From Companilactobacillus allii (GTDB lineage Bacteria; Bacillota; Bacilli; Lactobacillales; Lactobacillaceae), in the NCBI RefSeq assembly GCF_001971585.1, contig NZ_CP019323.1, forward strand, positions 336,053 to 400,052: a DNA stretch of 64,000 nucleotides. Reading direction: 5' to 3'. Both the position numbers and the translations under genes were made by a program. This document shows positions 34,571-42,200 of the stretch, piece by piece. Every line of letters begins with the position of its first letter. Within the stretch, counting starts at the first letter, position 1. Below the pieces are notes generated by a model, which made no database searches, was not told where the DNA came from, and saw only the letters and a list, made by a program, of their open reading frames with translations.

Positions 34571-35232
34571 TGGCTGATCAGCCGCTATGGAGACAATTGA
34601 TCTTTTATTTCACACACAACGGAATATACGTGCTAGAACAATTTGGTAGACACTTTTTGATCTCATTTTATGGTGTTTTGATTGCTGCTATAATTGGTAT
34701 TCCATTAGGAATATATATTGCCAATCATTACAAACTTGGTAATTTCATCATCAGTATCGCTAACGTTATCCAAACTGTCCCATCCCTTGCCATGTTATCC
34801 ATTATCATGTTGGCATTAGGATTGGGGCCAAATACAGTTATCGTAACGATTTTCCTTTATTCACTACTACCAATACTCAAGAATACATATACTGGAATGC
34901 GAAACGTTGATCCAAACGTTATTGATTCGGCCCGTGGTATGGGGATGACTGGATTGCAATTACTATATATGGTCAAGCTTCCACTAGCAATGTCAGTTAT
35001 AATGTCTGGTATTCGTACCGCTATGGTCGTTGCTATTGGTAATACTGCCATCGGTTCCTTCGTTGGCGCGGGTGGTCTTGGTGACTTGATCATTCGTGGT
35101 ACCAATGCTACTGACGGTGCACCATTGATACTTGCCGGTGCCCTGCCAACTGCTCTAATGGCAGTTATAACCGACTTATTGATCGGTCTGCTACAGAAAT
35201 ATTTCGAGCCAACTAATTACATGAAAAAATAG
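34570..35232 (+). CDS. opuCD: Osmoprotectant ABC transporter permease
   Basis: 220 aa, second permease, with the EAA-like loop SARGMGMTGLQLLYMVKLP and conserved IGAGGLG/VGAGGLGD. Last gene of the operon. CIRCE of the next gene begins 4 bp after the stop; I see no separate terminator, unless the CIRCE stem helps. Confidence 0.93.
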   Translation: MADQPLWRQLIFYFTHNGIYVLEQFGRHFLISFYGVLIAAIIGIPLGIYIANHYKLGNFIISIANVIQTVPSLAMLSIIMLALGLGPNTVIVTIFLYSLLPILKNTYTGMRNVDPNVIDSARGMGMTGLQLLYMVKLPLAMSVIMSGIRTAMVVAIGNTAIGSFVGAGGLGDLIIRGTNATDGAPLILAGALPTALMAVITDLLIGLLQKYFEPTNYMKK

Positions 35233-35236
35233 TTTT

Positions 35237-35263
35237 TTAGCACTCTACTATTCAGAGTGCTAA
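35237..35263 (+). promoter_or_regulatory. CIRCE operator (HrcA site)
   Basis: TTAGCACTC-N9-GAGTGCTAA, an exact match to the CIRCE consensus with the usual 9-bp spacer. It precedes a promoter (TTGAAT 35268-35273, 18-bp spacer, TATACT 35292-35297) for hsp20. Confidence 0.95.
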
Positions 35264-35331
35264 ATTCTTGAATTTCCCCCTGACCAGGTACTATACTGTA
35301 TTTGTAATGAAGGAAAGGAAGTAATTGATAT

Positions 35332-35766
35332 ATGGCAAATGAAATTATGGATCGTCATAACGATACTTTAAGGGACTGGTTTGGTAATTCATTAATGAAT
35401 AACTTCCCTACATTTTTCAATGACAGTGATATTGATACCGTATTGAAAACCGACATTAAGGAATCTGATAAGGACTACGAAGTCAAAGTAGACATGCCAG
35501 ATTTTGATAAGAAGAATATTGACATCAACTATCAAAACGATACATTAACAATTAGTGGTCACCGTGACAGTTTCAACGATCATGAAGATAAAAATGGAGA
35601 TATGATTATGAGTGAACGTTCTAACGGACGTTTTGCAAGACAATATCACTTACCAGCAGTTGACGAACAAAGTATCAAGGCTGATTATACTGATGGTGTT
35701 TTGAAGATCACACTTCCAAAAGTTGAAAATAAAAAAGAACTCGGTCACCACATAAATATAGGTTAA
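35332..35766 (+). CDS. hsp20: Small heat-shock protein, Hsp20 family
   Basis: ATP-independent chaperone, 144 aa. Alpha-crystallin domain (about 40-140): YEVKVDMPDFDKKNIDINY, TLTISGHRD, SERSNGRFARQYHLP, ADYTDGVLKITLPK. ATG after GAAAGGAAG. Under a CIRCE operator, so HrcA should repress it until heat or protein stress. Monocistronic. Confidence 0.96.
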   Translation: MANEIMDRHNDTLRDWFGNSLMNNFPTFFNDSDIDTVLKTDIKESDKDYEVKVDMPDFDKKNIDINYQNDTLTISGHRDSFNDHEDKNGDMIMSERSNGRFARQYHLPAVDEQSIKADYTDGVLKITLPKVENKKELGHHINIG

Positions 35767-35767
35767 T

Positions 35768-35805
35768 AAAAAAGTGAAATCGCATCTGCGATTTCACTTT
35801 TTTTG
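35768..35805. terminator. Bidirectional terminator, hsp20 / amino-acid permease
   Basis: AAAAAAGTGAAATCGCA pairs with TGCGATTTCACTTTTTT. The stop codon and last codons of the convergent permease lie in its right arm. Confidence 0.9.
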
Positions 35806-37137
35806 TTTCTTAAGTATTGAATATACAACAATCAACATTATCCAAAAGGCGATGGTAAATATCATCGCCAAACGAGTACTTGAAATTACCAGCAATAATA
35901 TCAATATTCCAATAAAAAATATCAAACTAAGATAATTTGTATAAGGATATCCAGGCATCTGATATTTACCAAGATGTTTAGTCTGGTGTCTATAAACTAC
36001 ATGAGTCCACAAAAGCACTATCCAAACAATAATAAAATTGATTGTGGAAATCGTGGCGATAAGACTGAAGACACTTGCCGGCATAACATAATTCAGTAAA
36101 ACTATGACCAACAAAGCAACACTAGAAAACATCAATGACCAAATTGGTACACCATTATTGCCAACCAAAGACATCTTCTTAGGTGCGTTCCCCTTGGCAC
36201 TTAATCCATAAAGAGTTCGACTGGTACTGAAAAGGCAACTATTGGTAGCTGACAAAGATGCCGTCAAAACTACAAAGTTCAATATTCCTGCTGCTCCTTT
36301 AATACCGATTCCTGAGAATACTTGCACAAATGGACTGATATCTGTGGTTATCTGGTTCCAAGGATATACGCTCATGATTGCTACCATAGCTCCAACATAG
36401 AACAATCCGATCCTAATAGGAACTGAATTGATGGCCCTTGGTAGATTAAGTTCTGGATTCTTAGTCTCACCAGCTGTGATTCCCACCATTTCGATACCGA
36501 CAAATGCAAAGACGACCATTTGAAATGACATTAAAAATCCGCTGATACCAGTCGGAAACATCCCACCATGACTGATCAAGTTGCTAAACCCAGCATTACC
36601 ACTGCCAACTGGCAACTTGAAGATTGCCATTCCTATACCAACAACCACTAGAACAATTATCGCGATAACTTTGATCATTGAAAAGCCTGATTCCATCTCA
36701 CCAAAAAGTTTAACATTAACAAAGTTCACAGTGACCAAAATTAGCAAAATGACCAGTGCTGACAACCATTGTGGAATAATTGGAAACCAATACTTGATGT
36801 AAATACCAGAGGCAGTCAGATCCGCCATAGCTAAGGTGATCCAACAAAACCAATATGCCCACCCAGTAACGAATTCGGCTCTATTCCCCAAATATTGTCG
36901 AATAAACTCTAAAAATGAATGCTTAGTAGTATCCGATAGTAACAATTCACCAATTGCACGCATCATCAAGAAGCAAAATAGTCCTGTTATCAAATAAGAA
37001 AAGATGATCGATGGTCCGGACTTATGGATTGCTTCACCAGAACCTAAGAATAGCCCTGTTCCAATAGCACCACCGATTGCTATCATCTGAATATGTCTAC
37101 TACCTAAAGACCTAGATAGTGTTTTCTTCTCTTCCAT
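35794..37137 (-). CDS. APC-family amino-acid permease, copy 2
   Basis: 447 aa, twelve membrane segments, amino-acid transporter family of the AnsP/CycA/LysP kind: SRSLGSRHIQMIAIGGAIGTGLFLGSG at the start and GIEMVGITAGETKNPE in the middle. It is closely similar along its whole length to the gene 18 bp upstream, so this is a tandem duplication. The shared T-box leader upstream suggests control by one aminoacyl-tRNA. The substrate is unclear (neutral or acidic amino acid). GGAAGTG ribosome site. Confidence 0.9.
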   Translation of the reverse strand: MEEKKTLSRSLGSRHIQMIAIGGAIGTGLFLGSGEAIHKSGPSIIFSYLITGLFCFLMMRAIGELLLSDTTKHSFLEFIRQYLGNRAEFVTGWAYWFCWITLAMADLTASGIYIKYWFPIIPQWLSALVILLILVTVNFVNVKLFGEMESGFSMIKVIAIIVLVVVGIGMAIFKLPVGSGNAGFSNLISHGGMFPTGISGFLMSFQMVVFAFVGIEMVGITAGETKNPELNLPRAINSVPIRIGLFYVGAMVAIMSVYPWNQITTDISPFVQVFSGIGIKGAAGILNFVVLTASLSATNSCLFSTSRTLYGLSAKGNAPKKMSLVGNNGVPIWSLMFSSVALLVIVLLNYVMPASVFSLIATISTINFIIVWIVLLWTHVVYRHQTKHLGKYQMPGYPYTNYLSLIFFIGILILLLVISSTRLAMIFTIAFWIMLIVVYSILKKQKK

Positions 37138-37155
37138 ATTTCACACTTCCTTACA

Positions 37156-38502
37156 TCATTTTTTGTGGTAAATCGATAACATCACTATCCAAAAGATAAT
37201 TGTGATGATCATTGGAATCCTAGTTGTATTTACAAACAATAATAAAATCAAAATTGCTATAAAAAATATCAAACTAATATAATTACTAAATGGATAAAGT
37301 GGCATCTTAAAAATCTTGATACCACTAGGATTTTTCTTTCTGAACAATAAATGTGTCCAGATGAGAATTATCCACACAATAATAAAGTTGATAGTTGAAA
37401 CTGTCGAAATCAAACTGAATACATTGGATGGCATAAAGAAATTCAAAGCTACGATCACTAATAAAGCTGTCGCAGAAAATATCAATGACCAGACTGGAAC
37501 TCCGTTATTGCCGACTAATTTGAATTTCTTTGGTGCATTACCCTTCAAACTCAAACTATAAAGAGTCCGGCTAGTACTAAATAGACAACTATTAGTGGCC
37601 GACAATGACGCCGTTAAAACAACAAAGTTCAAAATCCCTGCAGCTCCATTGATACCGATTCCTGAAAAGACTTGAACAAAGGGACTAGTAGTTGTTGAGA
37701 TCCTTTGCCAAGAATAAACACTCATGATGGCTATCATTGATCCAACATAGAACAATCCGATCCTAATCGGTAAGCTATTGATAGCCTTTGGAAGATTGAT
37801 CTCAGGTTCAGCCGCCTCTCCAGCAGTCAATCCGACCATTTCAATCCCAACGAAGGCAAAAATAACCATTTGAAATGACATCAAAAATCCCTTAAATCCT
37901 GTCGGGAAAAATCCTCCATGACTTACCAGATTGGAAAATCCTGCATTCCCACCTGTAACTGGTGTGTGCAAAAAAGCCATCCCAACTCCGATCACCACTA
38001 ATGCAATAATGGCGATGATCTTTATCATCGAAAACCCAGTTTCTAATTCTCCAAATAACTTCACATTAACAAAGTTCATTAAAAATAAAATTATCAAAAT
38101 AACCAAAGCTGATAACCATTGTGGAACACTTGGAAACCAATACTTGATATAAATACCAGAAGCAGTCAGATCCGCCATGGCAACCGTGATCCAACATAGC
38201 CAATATGCCCACCCAGTAACGAATTCGAATCGGTCACCTAGATAAATTCGAATGAAATCTAGAAACGAATGTTTCGTAGTATCTGATAATAATAATTCTC
38301 CAATTGCACGCATCATGAAGAAACAAAAGAATCCTGCAATCGTATATGCCAGAATAATTGATGGTCCAGCTTCATGGATAGCACTACCAGAGCCTAAAAA
38401 TAGTCCTGTACCAATTGCTCCACCGATTGCTATCATCTGAATATGTCGACCTTCAAGTGACCTTGAAAGTGTTTGTTCTTTTGTGGTAGATTTTTCTTTC
38501 AT
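37156..38502 (-). CDS. APC-family amino-acid permease, copy 1
   Basis: 448 aa, twelve membrane segments; same family signatures (SRSLEGRHIQMIAIGGAIGT, GIEMVGLTAGEAAEPE). First gene after the T-box leader, so its expression should rise when the matching amino acid is short. ATG at 38502 with AAGGGAAG upstream. The pair differ most at the N- and C-termini and in loops, which suggests partial specialisation after duplication. Confidence 0.9.
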   Translation of the reverse strand: MKEKSTTKEQTLSRSLEGRHIQMIAIGGAIGTGLFLGSGSAIHEAGPSIILAYTIAGFFCFFMMRAIGELLLSDTTKHSFLDFIRIYLGDRFEFVTGWAYWLCWITVAMADLTASGIYIKYWFPSVPQWLSALVILIILFLMNFVNVKLFGELETGFSMIKIIAIIALVVIGVGMAFLHTPVTGGNAGFSNLVSHGGFFPTGFKGFLMSFQMVIFAFVGIEMVGLTAGEAAEPEINLPKAINSLPIRIGLFYVGSMIAIMSVYSWQRISTTTSPFVQVFSGIGINGAAGILNFVVLTASLSATNSCLFSTSRTLYSLSLKGNAPKKFKLVGNNGVPVWSLIFSATALLVIVALNFFMPSNVFSLISTVSTINFIIVWIILIWTHLLFRKKNPSGIKIFKMPLYPFSNYISLIFFIAILILLLFVNTTRIPMIITIIFWIVMLSIYHKK

Positions 38503-38534
38503 AAATAAACTTCCCTTGATTAAGTTGCAAAAAG

Positions 38535-38735
38535 CGTTAAAAAAAGACGTCTCTACTACATTTCTGTAATAGGGACGTCTTTAACGCGGTTCCACCCAAA
38601 TTTGCAATTTCTTGCATCTCTTAAGCTTATATAGGTAGCTGTCCTGTAAATTAGAGCACCATTTTCATTGCTAATTTTCAGCCTAGACTAGCATCTCTTT
38701 GGATAAACATGTGTATAGTATAAATGGCATAGTAT
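38535..38735 (-). promoter_or_regulatory. T-box leader of the amino-acid permease operon
   Basis: On the minus strand: a Stem I with distal GGTG loop, the T-box core GGGTGGAACCGCG (38585-38597) and a terminator AAGACGTCCC...AGAGACGTCTT followed by T7 (about 38540-38582). The gap to the gene is about 35 bp. The specifier may be GAC (Asp) in CAGGACAG, but Stem I is short and I cannot fix it. A promoter (TATACT) lies near 38715-38725. Confidence 0.88.
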
Positions 38736-38794
38736 TAAAAAGCAACTAACATTATGAAAAAAGAATTAATCTATACCAATTATAAAAATGAAAA

Positions 38795-38848
38795 TTCACA
38801 CTTTTTTCACATTTTGGAATTATTTTTTTCATATTCTTTGGGTATTAT
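38795..38848 (+). promoter_or_regulatory. PhoP-like box promoter of small RNA 1
   Basis: TTCACA at 38795-38800 and 38806-38811 (11-bp period), TTCATA at 38828-38833 (22 bp after the second) and -10 TATTAT at 38843-38848. There is no good -35, so activation by a response regulator is likely. B. subtilis PhoP boxes have the form TT(A/C/T)ACA-N5-TT(A/C/T)ACA. Confidence 0.65.
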
Positions 38849-38854
38849 AGTAAT

Positions 38855-38965
38855 TGTAGATGAGAGATACAGATATCCCTTTTCTCACCCCCCTATAACA
38901 TATATATTTAATCCCCTATTTGAAGACACTCCTCCCCAGGGTGCCTTCTATTTTTATTTTTTTAA
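38855..38965 (+). ncRNA. C-rich small RNA 1 (first of three paralogues)
   Basis: No reading frame of note. Predicted start near 38855 at TTGTAGATGAGAGATA. A TGAGA/TCTCA hairpin is followed by CACCCCCC-TATAACATATA and TTTAATCCCCTA, then an intrinsic terminator (GAAGACACTC-CTCCCC-AGGGTGCCTTC, then T-rich). About 105 nt. The unpaired C runs and the CTCCCC terminator loop are shared with copies 2 and 3. C-rich unpaired motifs in Gram-positive sRNAs (UCCC motifs) usually pair with ribosome-binding sites. Regulatory role inferred. Confidence 0.7.
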
Positions 38966-39012
38966 GTATCAAGTGGTAGTAGTTCTTAACAAAATAAGTT
39001 ATACTAGTACTC

Positions 39013-39031
39013 GATAGATATTATATCTATC
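39013..39031. repeat. Palindrome GATAGATAT-T-ATATCTATC
   Basis: Perfect 9-bp arms around one base, between small RNAs 1 and 2, directly before AAGGGAG and a small hairpin GACAAC-TATT-GTTGTC. Purpose unknown; a possible 18-codon frame (TTG 39051 to stop 39104) follows. Confidence 0.5.
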
Positions 39032-39121
39032 TTAAGGGAGACAACTATTGTTGTCATTTAAAAAATGGACAAAGAATTTTAATTATAAAAAAGACTTATC
39101 ATAGACAAGTGGCTATTCAGA

Positions 39122-39175
39122 TTCACATAATTTTCACATTTAACAAGCAAATACTTCATGATAGGCCTGTATTAT
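39122..39175 (+). promoter_or_regulatory. PhoP-like box promoter of small RNA 2
   Basis: TTCACA at 39122-39127 and 39133-39138, TTCATG at 39155-39160, -10 TATTAT at 39170-39175. The spacing is the same as in copies 1 and 3 (11, 22 and 15 bp between motif starts). Confidence 0.65.
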
Positions 39176-39180
39176 ATAAA

Positions 39181-39281
39181 TTGTAGATAAGAGATACCAT
39201 AATCCCTTTTCTCATCCCCCCTATAACAATATTTAATCCCCTATATAAAAATACTCCTTCCCCGGGAGTATTTTTTTTTTG
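39181..39281 (+). ncRNA. C-rich small RNA 2
   Basis: TTGTAGATAAGAGATA, then ATCCCCCC-TATAACA, TTTAATCCCCTA, and terminator AAATACTCC-TTCCCC-GGGAGTATTT with T10. About 100 nt. Paralogue of small RNAs 1 and 3: the block from CCCCCCTATAACA to AATCCCCTA is nearly invariant, while the terminator stem differs in sequence but keeps the pyrimidine loop. Its terminator faces that of the RNA on the other strand. Confidence 0.72.
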
Positions 39282-39293
39282 TGTATTTTTAGA

Positions 39294-39405
39294 CAAAAAA
39301 AACAGCCCTACGTAAACGTAGGACTGTATGTGATGAGGTGCAGCGACCTTCCGAACGTTTTCACGCCGGTCGCGTACCCTCATCTCGGTTTGGCACCATT
39401 ACTAG
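39294..39405 (-). ncRNA. Structured RNA with own terminator, family unknown
   Basis: On the minus strand a candidate promoter (TTGACT at 39428-39433, extended -10 TGCAATACT) leads into a GC-rich folded stretch unlike its AT-rich surroundings. GATGAGG can pair with CCTCATC around GCGACC/GGTCGC; alternatively GGTGC/GCACC with GATGA/TCATC would form a pseudoknot. A terminator follows (CAGTCCTACG-TTTA-CGTAGGGCTG, T8). No protein is evident. I do not recognise a known riboswitch or SRP RNA. It lies just after the lacI-type stop. Confidence 0.6.
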
Positions 39406-39438
39406 TATTGCATGTTTAGTTAACATAAGTCAATATAA

Positions 39439-40431
39439 TTATCCATTCAACATTTTATCGATGTCATCTTGTTGATAATCCTCACACAACTTACCACGTC
39501 GTATGAACCTTGATGGTACAGCTTCTTTGATTATTTCATCTTTAAATAATAATTCAAATGACTTCTCACCTATTTCAGATAAACGATGATCAACACTAGA
39601 AAAGTCCATCAGAAAACTAATCGGTAAATTCTCCTGTCCGGTAATAATAATATTCTCTTGTTTCATTTCTTGTAACTGACGTTTAGCACCTGCGGCGATT
39701 TCATCCCCGTTACAAAAGATAACTTGTAAGTCAGGATCGTAGTTAACAAACTGAGCAGCTGCAGTAATACCGTCAAACATCGTCTTAGATTCACGGAACA
39801 ACAATTTGTCACTGACTTCTTCACCAAATACTTCTTTATAAGCTTCAGTTGTTAACTTGGCACTTTGACTAGTGTTCTCACTTCGACTTACCGTCAATCC
39901 AATGTGAGTATAACCGTTATCCTTTAGTGCCTGCAGTGCATTAACGAATGATTCTTTCCTATTCGTATAAGCCGACGACAATGGATAATTAAAAGTATCC
40001 TCACAACAAGTTATCGGACCATACTTCTTGTACTCTACTAGTTTCTCAAACGATACTGCTCTAGAGGTAAATATCAGTCCATCAAAAGCATGATGCTTCA
40101 ACATATCTAAAAACTTGGTCTCTTCATCTTGATTATAATTTGACTGCAGGAACGTGGCTTGATAGTTATTGGAAAAAGCTGTGCTAATAATGGCATCAGC
40201 CAATTTTTGAAAGTATGGGTGATTAACATATGGCAAAACAACGCCAACACGAGAAGTCTTCCCCAGACTCAACGCTCTAGCGAGATCATTTCTATGGTAA
40301 TTGAGACTTTTCATTGCCGTTTGGATTTCTTCAGCTGTTTTGTCAGACACATAGCCCGTTTGATTGATAACTCGCGAAACTGTTGAAATGGAATGACCTG
40401 ATACTTTTGCTACATCACGAATATTTGCCAT
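39439..40431 (-). CDS. LacI-family transcriptional regulator
   Basis: 330 aa. N-terminal HTH MANIRDVAKVSGHSISTVSR, hinge DLARALSLGKTSRVGVVLP, then a periplasmic-binding-like sensor domain. ATG after GGAGGA. The genes next to it are RNAs and membrane proteins, not a sugar operon, so the target is unknown. ACTAGTATTG occurs both in its promoter area (about 40543) and just after its stop (about 39401); it may be an operator but is unproven. Confidence 0.88.
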   Translation of the reverse strand: MANIRDVAKVSGHSISTVSRVINQTGYVSDKTAEEIQTAMKSLNYHRNDLARALSLGKTSRVGVVLPYVNHPYFQKLADAIISTAFSNNYQATFLQSNYNQDEETKFLDMLKHHAFDGLIFTSRAVSFEKLVEYKKYGPITCCEDTFNYPLSSAYTNRKESFVNALQALKDNGYTHIGLTVSRSENTSQSAKLTTEAYKEVFGEEVSDKLLFRESKTMFDGITAAAQFVNYDPDLQVIFCNGDEIAAGAKRQLQEMKQENIIITGQENLPISFLMDFSSVDHRLSEIGEKSFELLFKDEIIKEAVPSRFIRRGKLCEDYQQDDIDKMLNG

Positions 40432-40613
40432 AATTCATCCTCCTAACTCATCTACTTTAATGGTACCTTATGAAACCAGTTCTACAACAAAAATATCTTT
40501 TTCGAGAATTGTTATCAGTTTATACAAATATTTTTGTAACATACTAGTATTGTTAGGTAACTACATCTGATTTTGAGGCGAATTATACACATTTATGACC
40601 AAATTTATAAATC

Positions 40614-40667
40614 TTCACAATTTCTTCACATTTTAAATACAAATGATTCACACTTACACGGTAATAT
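40614..40667 (+). promoter_or_regulatory. PhoP-like box promoter of small RNA 3
   Basis: TTCACA at 40614-40619, 40625-40630 and 40647-40652, all three perfect, with -10 TAATAT at 40662-40667. Same spacing as copies 1 and 2. Confidence 0.68.
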
Positions 40668-40672
40668 ATTAC

Positions 40673-40782
40673 TTGTAGATGAGAGACATAAGCCTCTTAT
40701 CTCGTCCCCCCTATAACATATATTTAATCCCCTAAAAACACATAAGAAGCATTCCTCCCCAGGATGCTTCTTTTATTTTTTT
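40673..40782 (+). ncRNA. C-rich small RNA 3
   Basis: TTGTAGATGAGAGACATA, a GATGAGA.../...TCTCGTC hairpin, GTCCCCCC-TATAACATATA, TTTAATCCCCTA, and terminator AAGAAGCATTCC-TCCCC-AGGATGCTTCTT followed by a T-rich run. About 110 nt. Third member of the family, on the far side of the lacI-type gene. The conserved core and divergent terminator stem argue for function rather than recent duplication. Confidence 0.72.
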
Positions 40783-40841
40783 GAATTTTTCATTAGAAAT
40801 AAAAATTTTAAAATGGTACACTCTTGTTCTAATTTAATAAC

Positions 40842-40890
40842 GCATAAAAACAGCACGTCAACTTGTTTAGTTGGGTGCTGTTTCGTATGC
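40842..40890 (+). promoter_or_regulatory. Leader hairpin before the DUF2798 gene
   Basis: GCAT-AACAGCAC-CAAC...GTTG-GTGCTGTT-ATGC forms a long hairpin ending 10 bp before the ribosome site. There is no T tract, so a terminator is unlikely. Possible leader regulation. Confidence 0.45.
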
Positions 40891-40915
40891 AAAAAATAAT
40901 AAGGAGCGTGTCATT

Positions 40916-41398
40916 TTGGAATTTCAACAAAAATTACCACAAAACTTAAAAGAATCACTTATTTTCATGGGGATCATTTCTATTCTCTCTGTAAATATCA
41001 TTGCACCTATCATTACAGGACTACAAATGGGATTCTCAATTCCACATTACTTGATGGCTGTACACAACATGCCATTTATCTGGATCAGTGTCGTTGCCCT
41101 AGTTGTCATAACACAAAAACCAGCCGAAAGATTATCTCGTCGATTCTTAAAACAAGACTCATCATTTCGTTCTACAATGCTGATCAATACAATCTGTAAT
41201 GTCTTACTTATGTCACTTGTTCTAACCATACTTTGTTCATGGATCGGTGCACGTAACATAACGATGGAACCCATCAATCATTTCTTTATCAAATGGCCTA
41301 GAAACTACGCAATTGCCCTAATTGTTGAAGCTCTGATTGCTCAACCACTTGCTCGTTTGGCCATGTCATTGATGCACCGTAATACAATTTCAGATTAA
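40916..41398 (+). CDS. DUF2798 membrane protein
   Basis: 160 aa with four membrane segments in two DUF2798-type pairs (LIFMGIISILSVNIIAPII...WISVVALVVIT; LINTICNVLLMSLVLTILCSW...YAIALIVEALIAQPLARL). Function unknown. TTG start at 40916, 9 nt after AAGGAG; the open frame extends further up through the leader hairpin without a start signal. Ends in a strong hairpin. Confidence 0.78.
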   Translation: MEFQQKLPQNLKESLIFMGIISILSVNIIAPIITGLQMGFSIPHYLMAVHNMPFIWISVVALVVITQKPAERLSRRFLKQDSSFRSTMLINTICNVLLMSLVLTILCSWIGARNITMEPINHFFIKWPRNYAIALIVEALIAQPLARLAMSLMHRNTISD

Positions 41399-41458
41399 AA
41401 AAATAGCTGTTGTTAGCTGTCAAACTATTTTAATTTGACCACTACAACAGCTATTTCT
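41398..41458. terminator. Bidirectional terminator
   Basis: AAAAATAGCTGTTGT pairs with ACAACAGCTATTTCTTT, with an inner CAAA...TTTG stem. Between convergent genes. Confidence 0.8.
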
Positions 41459-41468
41459 TTCACTTTTA

Positions 41469-42179
41469 TTATATTTTCTTTGTACCGACGTGAATCGCTG
41501 CCGATTTCATCATTAACTCTTTGGTCTTTATATCTTCAAAACCAGCATTTTGATACATTTCAACGAGTTGTGAAATACTGACAAATTTATTAACTGAATC
41601 ATCCAGATATTGATATTCATCTTTCTTAGAAGCAAAAACTTTACCCATCATAGGCATCAACTTATTAAAATAAAGCTTCCAGCCTACTTTGATAACAGGT
41701 GTTTGCACTTTGAACGCTTCAAGACAAACGACTTGCCCACCTGGTTTTAAGACACGATATATTTCTTGTAGAACTTTGTTGGCATCTGGAACATTCCGTA
41801 GCCCAAAGCCAATAGTTACTACATCGAAACTTTCATCCCTAAACGTCAGATCCATAGCATCTCCTGCTAATAACTCAACGTTTTCAAGGCCTGATTGTCC
41901 TACTTTTGATTGACCGATCTTTAACATTTCTTGACTAAAGTCCATCCCAGAAACTCGAGCTAACGGGAATTGTTTACCCAATAAAATAGTCCAATCAGCC
42001 GTTCCACAACAAAGATCCAAAATGCGCTTAGGATGGTTGGTAATCATAGAAGTGGCCTTAACTCGCCATTTCTTATGCGTACCTAGACTCATGATAGAAT
42101 TCATCTTGTCATAGTCAGTCGCAATCGTATTAAAGGTCTTTTTGACGTCGTTTTCCGAAACTTTATTAGTTAATGTCAA
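41469..42179 (-). CDS. menG: Demethylmenaquinone methyltransferase (UbiE/MenG)
   Basis: Last step of menaquinone synthesis, SAM-dependent C-methylation. 236 aa. Motif I RILDLCCGTADWTILL, then DAMDLTFRDESFDVVTIGFGLRNVPD and EIYRVLKPGGQVVCLE, all typical. ATG at 42179 with GAGGTG upstream. No other menaquinone genes are in the window. Such genes persist in some lactobacilli that respire when given haem and quinones, which would fit the catalase at 12.4 kb; that link is inference. Confidence 0.92.
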   Translation of the reverse strand: MTLTNKVSENDVKKTFNTIATDYDKMNSIMSLGTHKKWRVKATSMITNHPKRILDLCCGTADWTILLGKQFPLARVSGMDFSQEMLKIGQSKVGQSGLENVELLAGDAMDLTFRDESFDVVTIGFGLRNVPDANKVLQEIYRVLKPGGQVVCLEAFKVQTPVIKVGWKLYFNKLMPMMGKVFASKKDEYQYLDDSVNKFVSISQLVEMYQNAGFEDIKTKELMMKSAAIHVGTKKI

Positions 42180-42200
42180 AATTACACCTCAATTATATGT

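Noticed and set aside
38754..39017. 87-codon plus-strand frame in the RNA zone
   Set aside because: Covers small RNA 1 and its terminator; low-complexity product rich in Phe, Tyr and Pro; the conserved nucleotides follow the RNA model and not codon pattern.
39156..39383. 75-codon minus-strand frame starting in the structured RNA
   Set aside because: It would read through two strong terminators; the start is inside a stem and no ribosome site precedes it.
39294..39405. Signal-recognition-particle (4.5S) RNA
   Set aside because: TTCGGAAGG followed by GCTGC recalls the SRP core GTCCGGAAGGAAGCAGC, but the pairing 5' strand (GGTCAG-type) is missing and the loop would be GAAAA, not GGAA.
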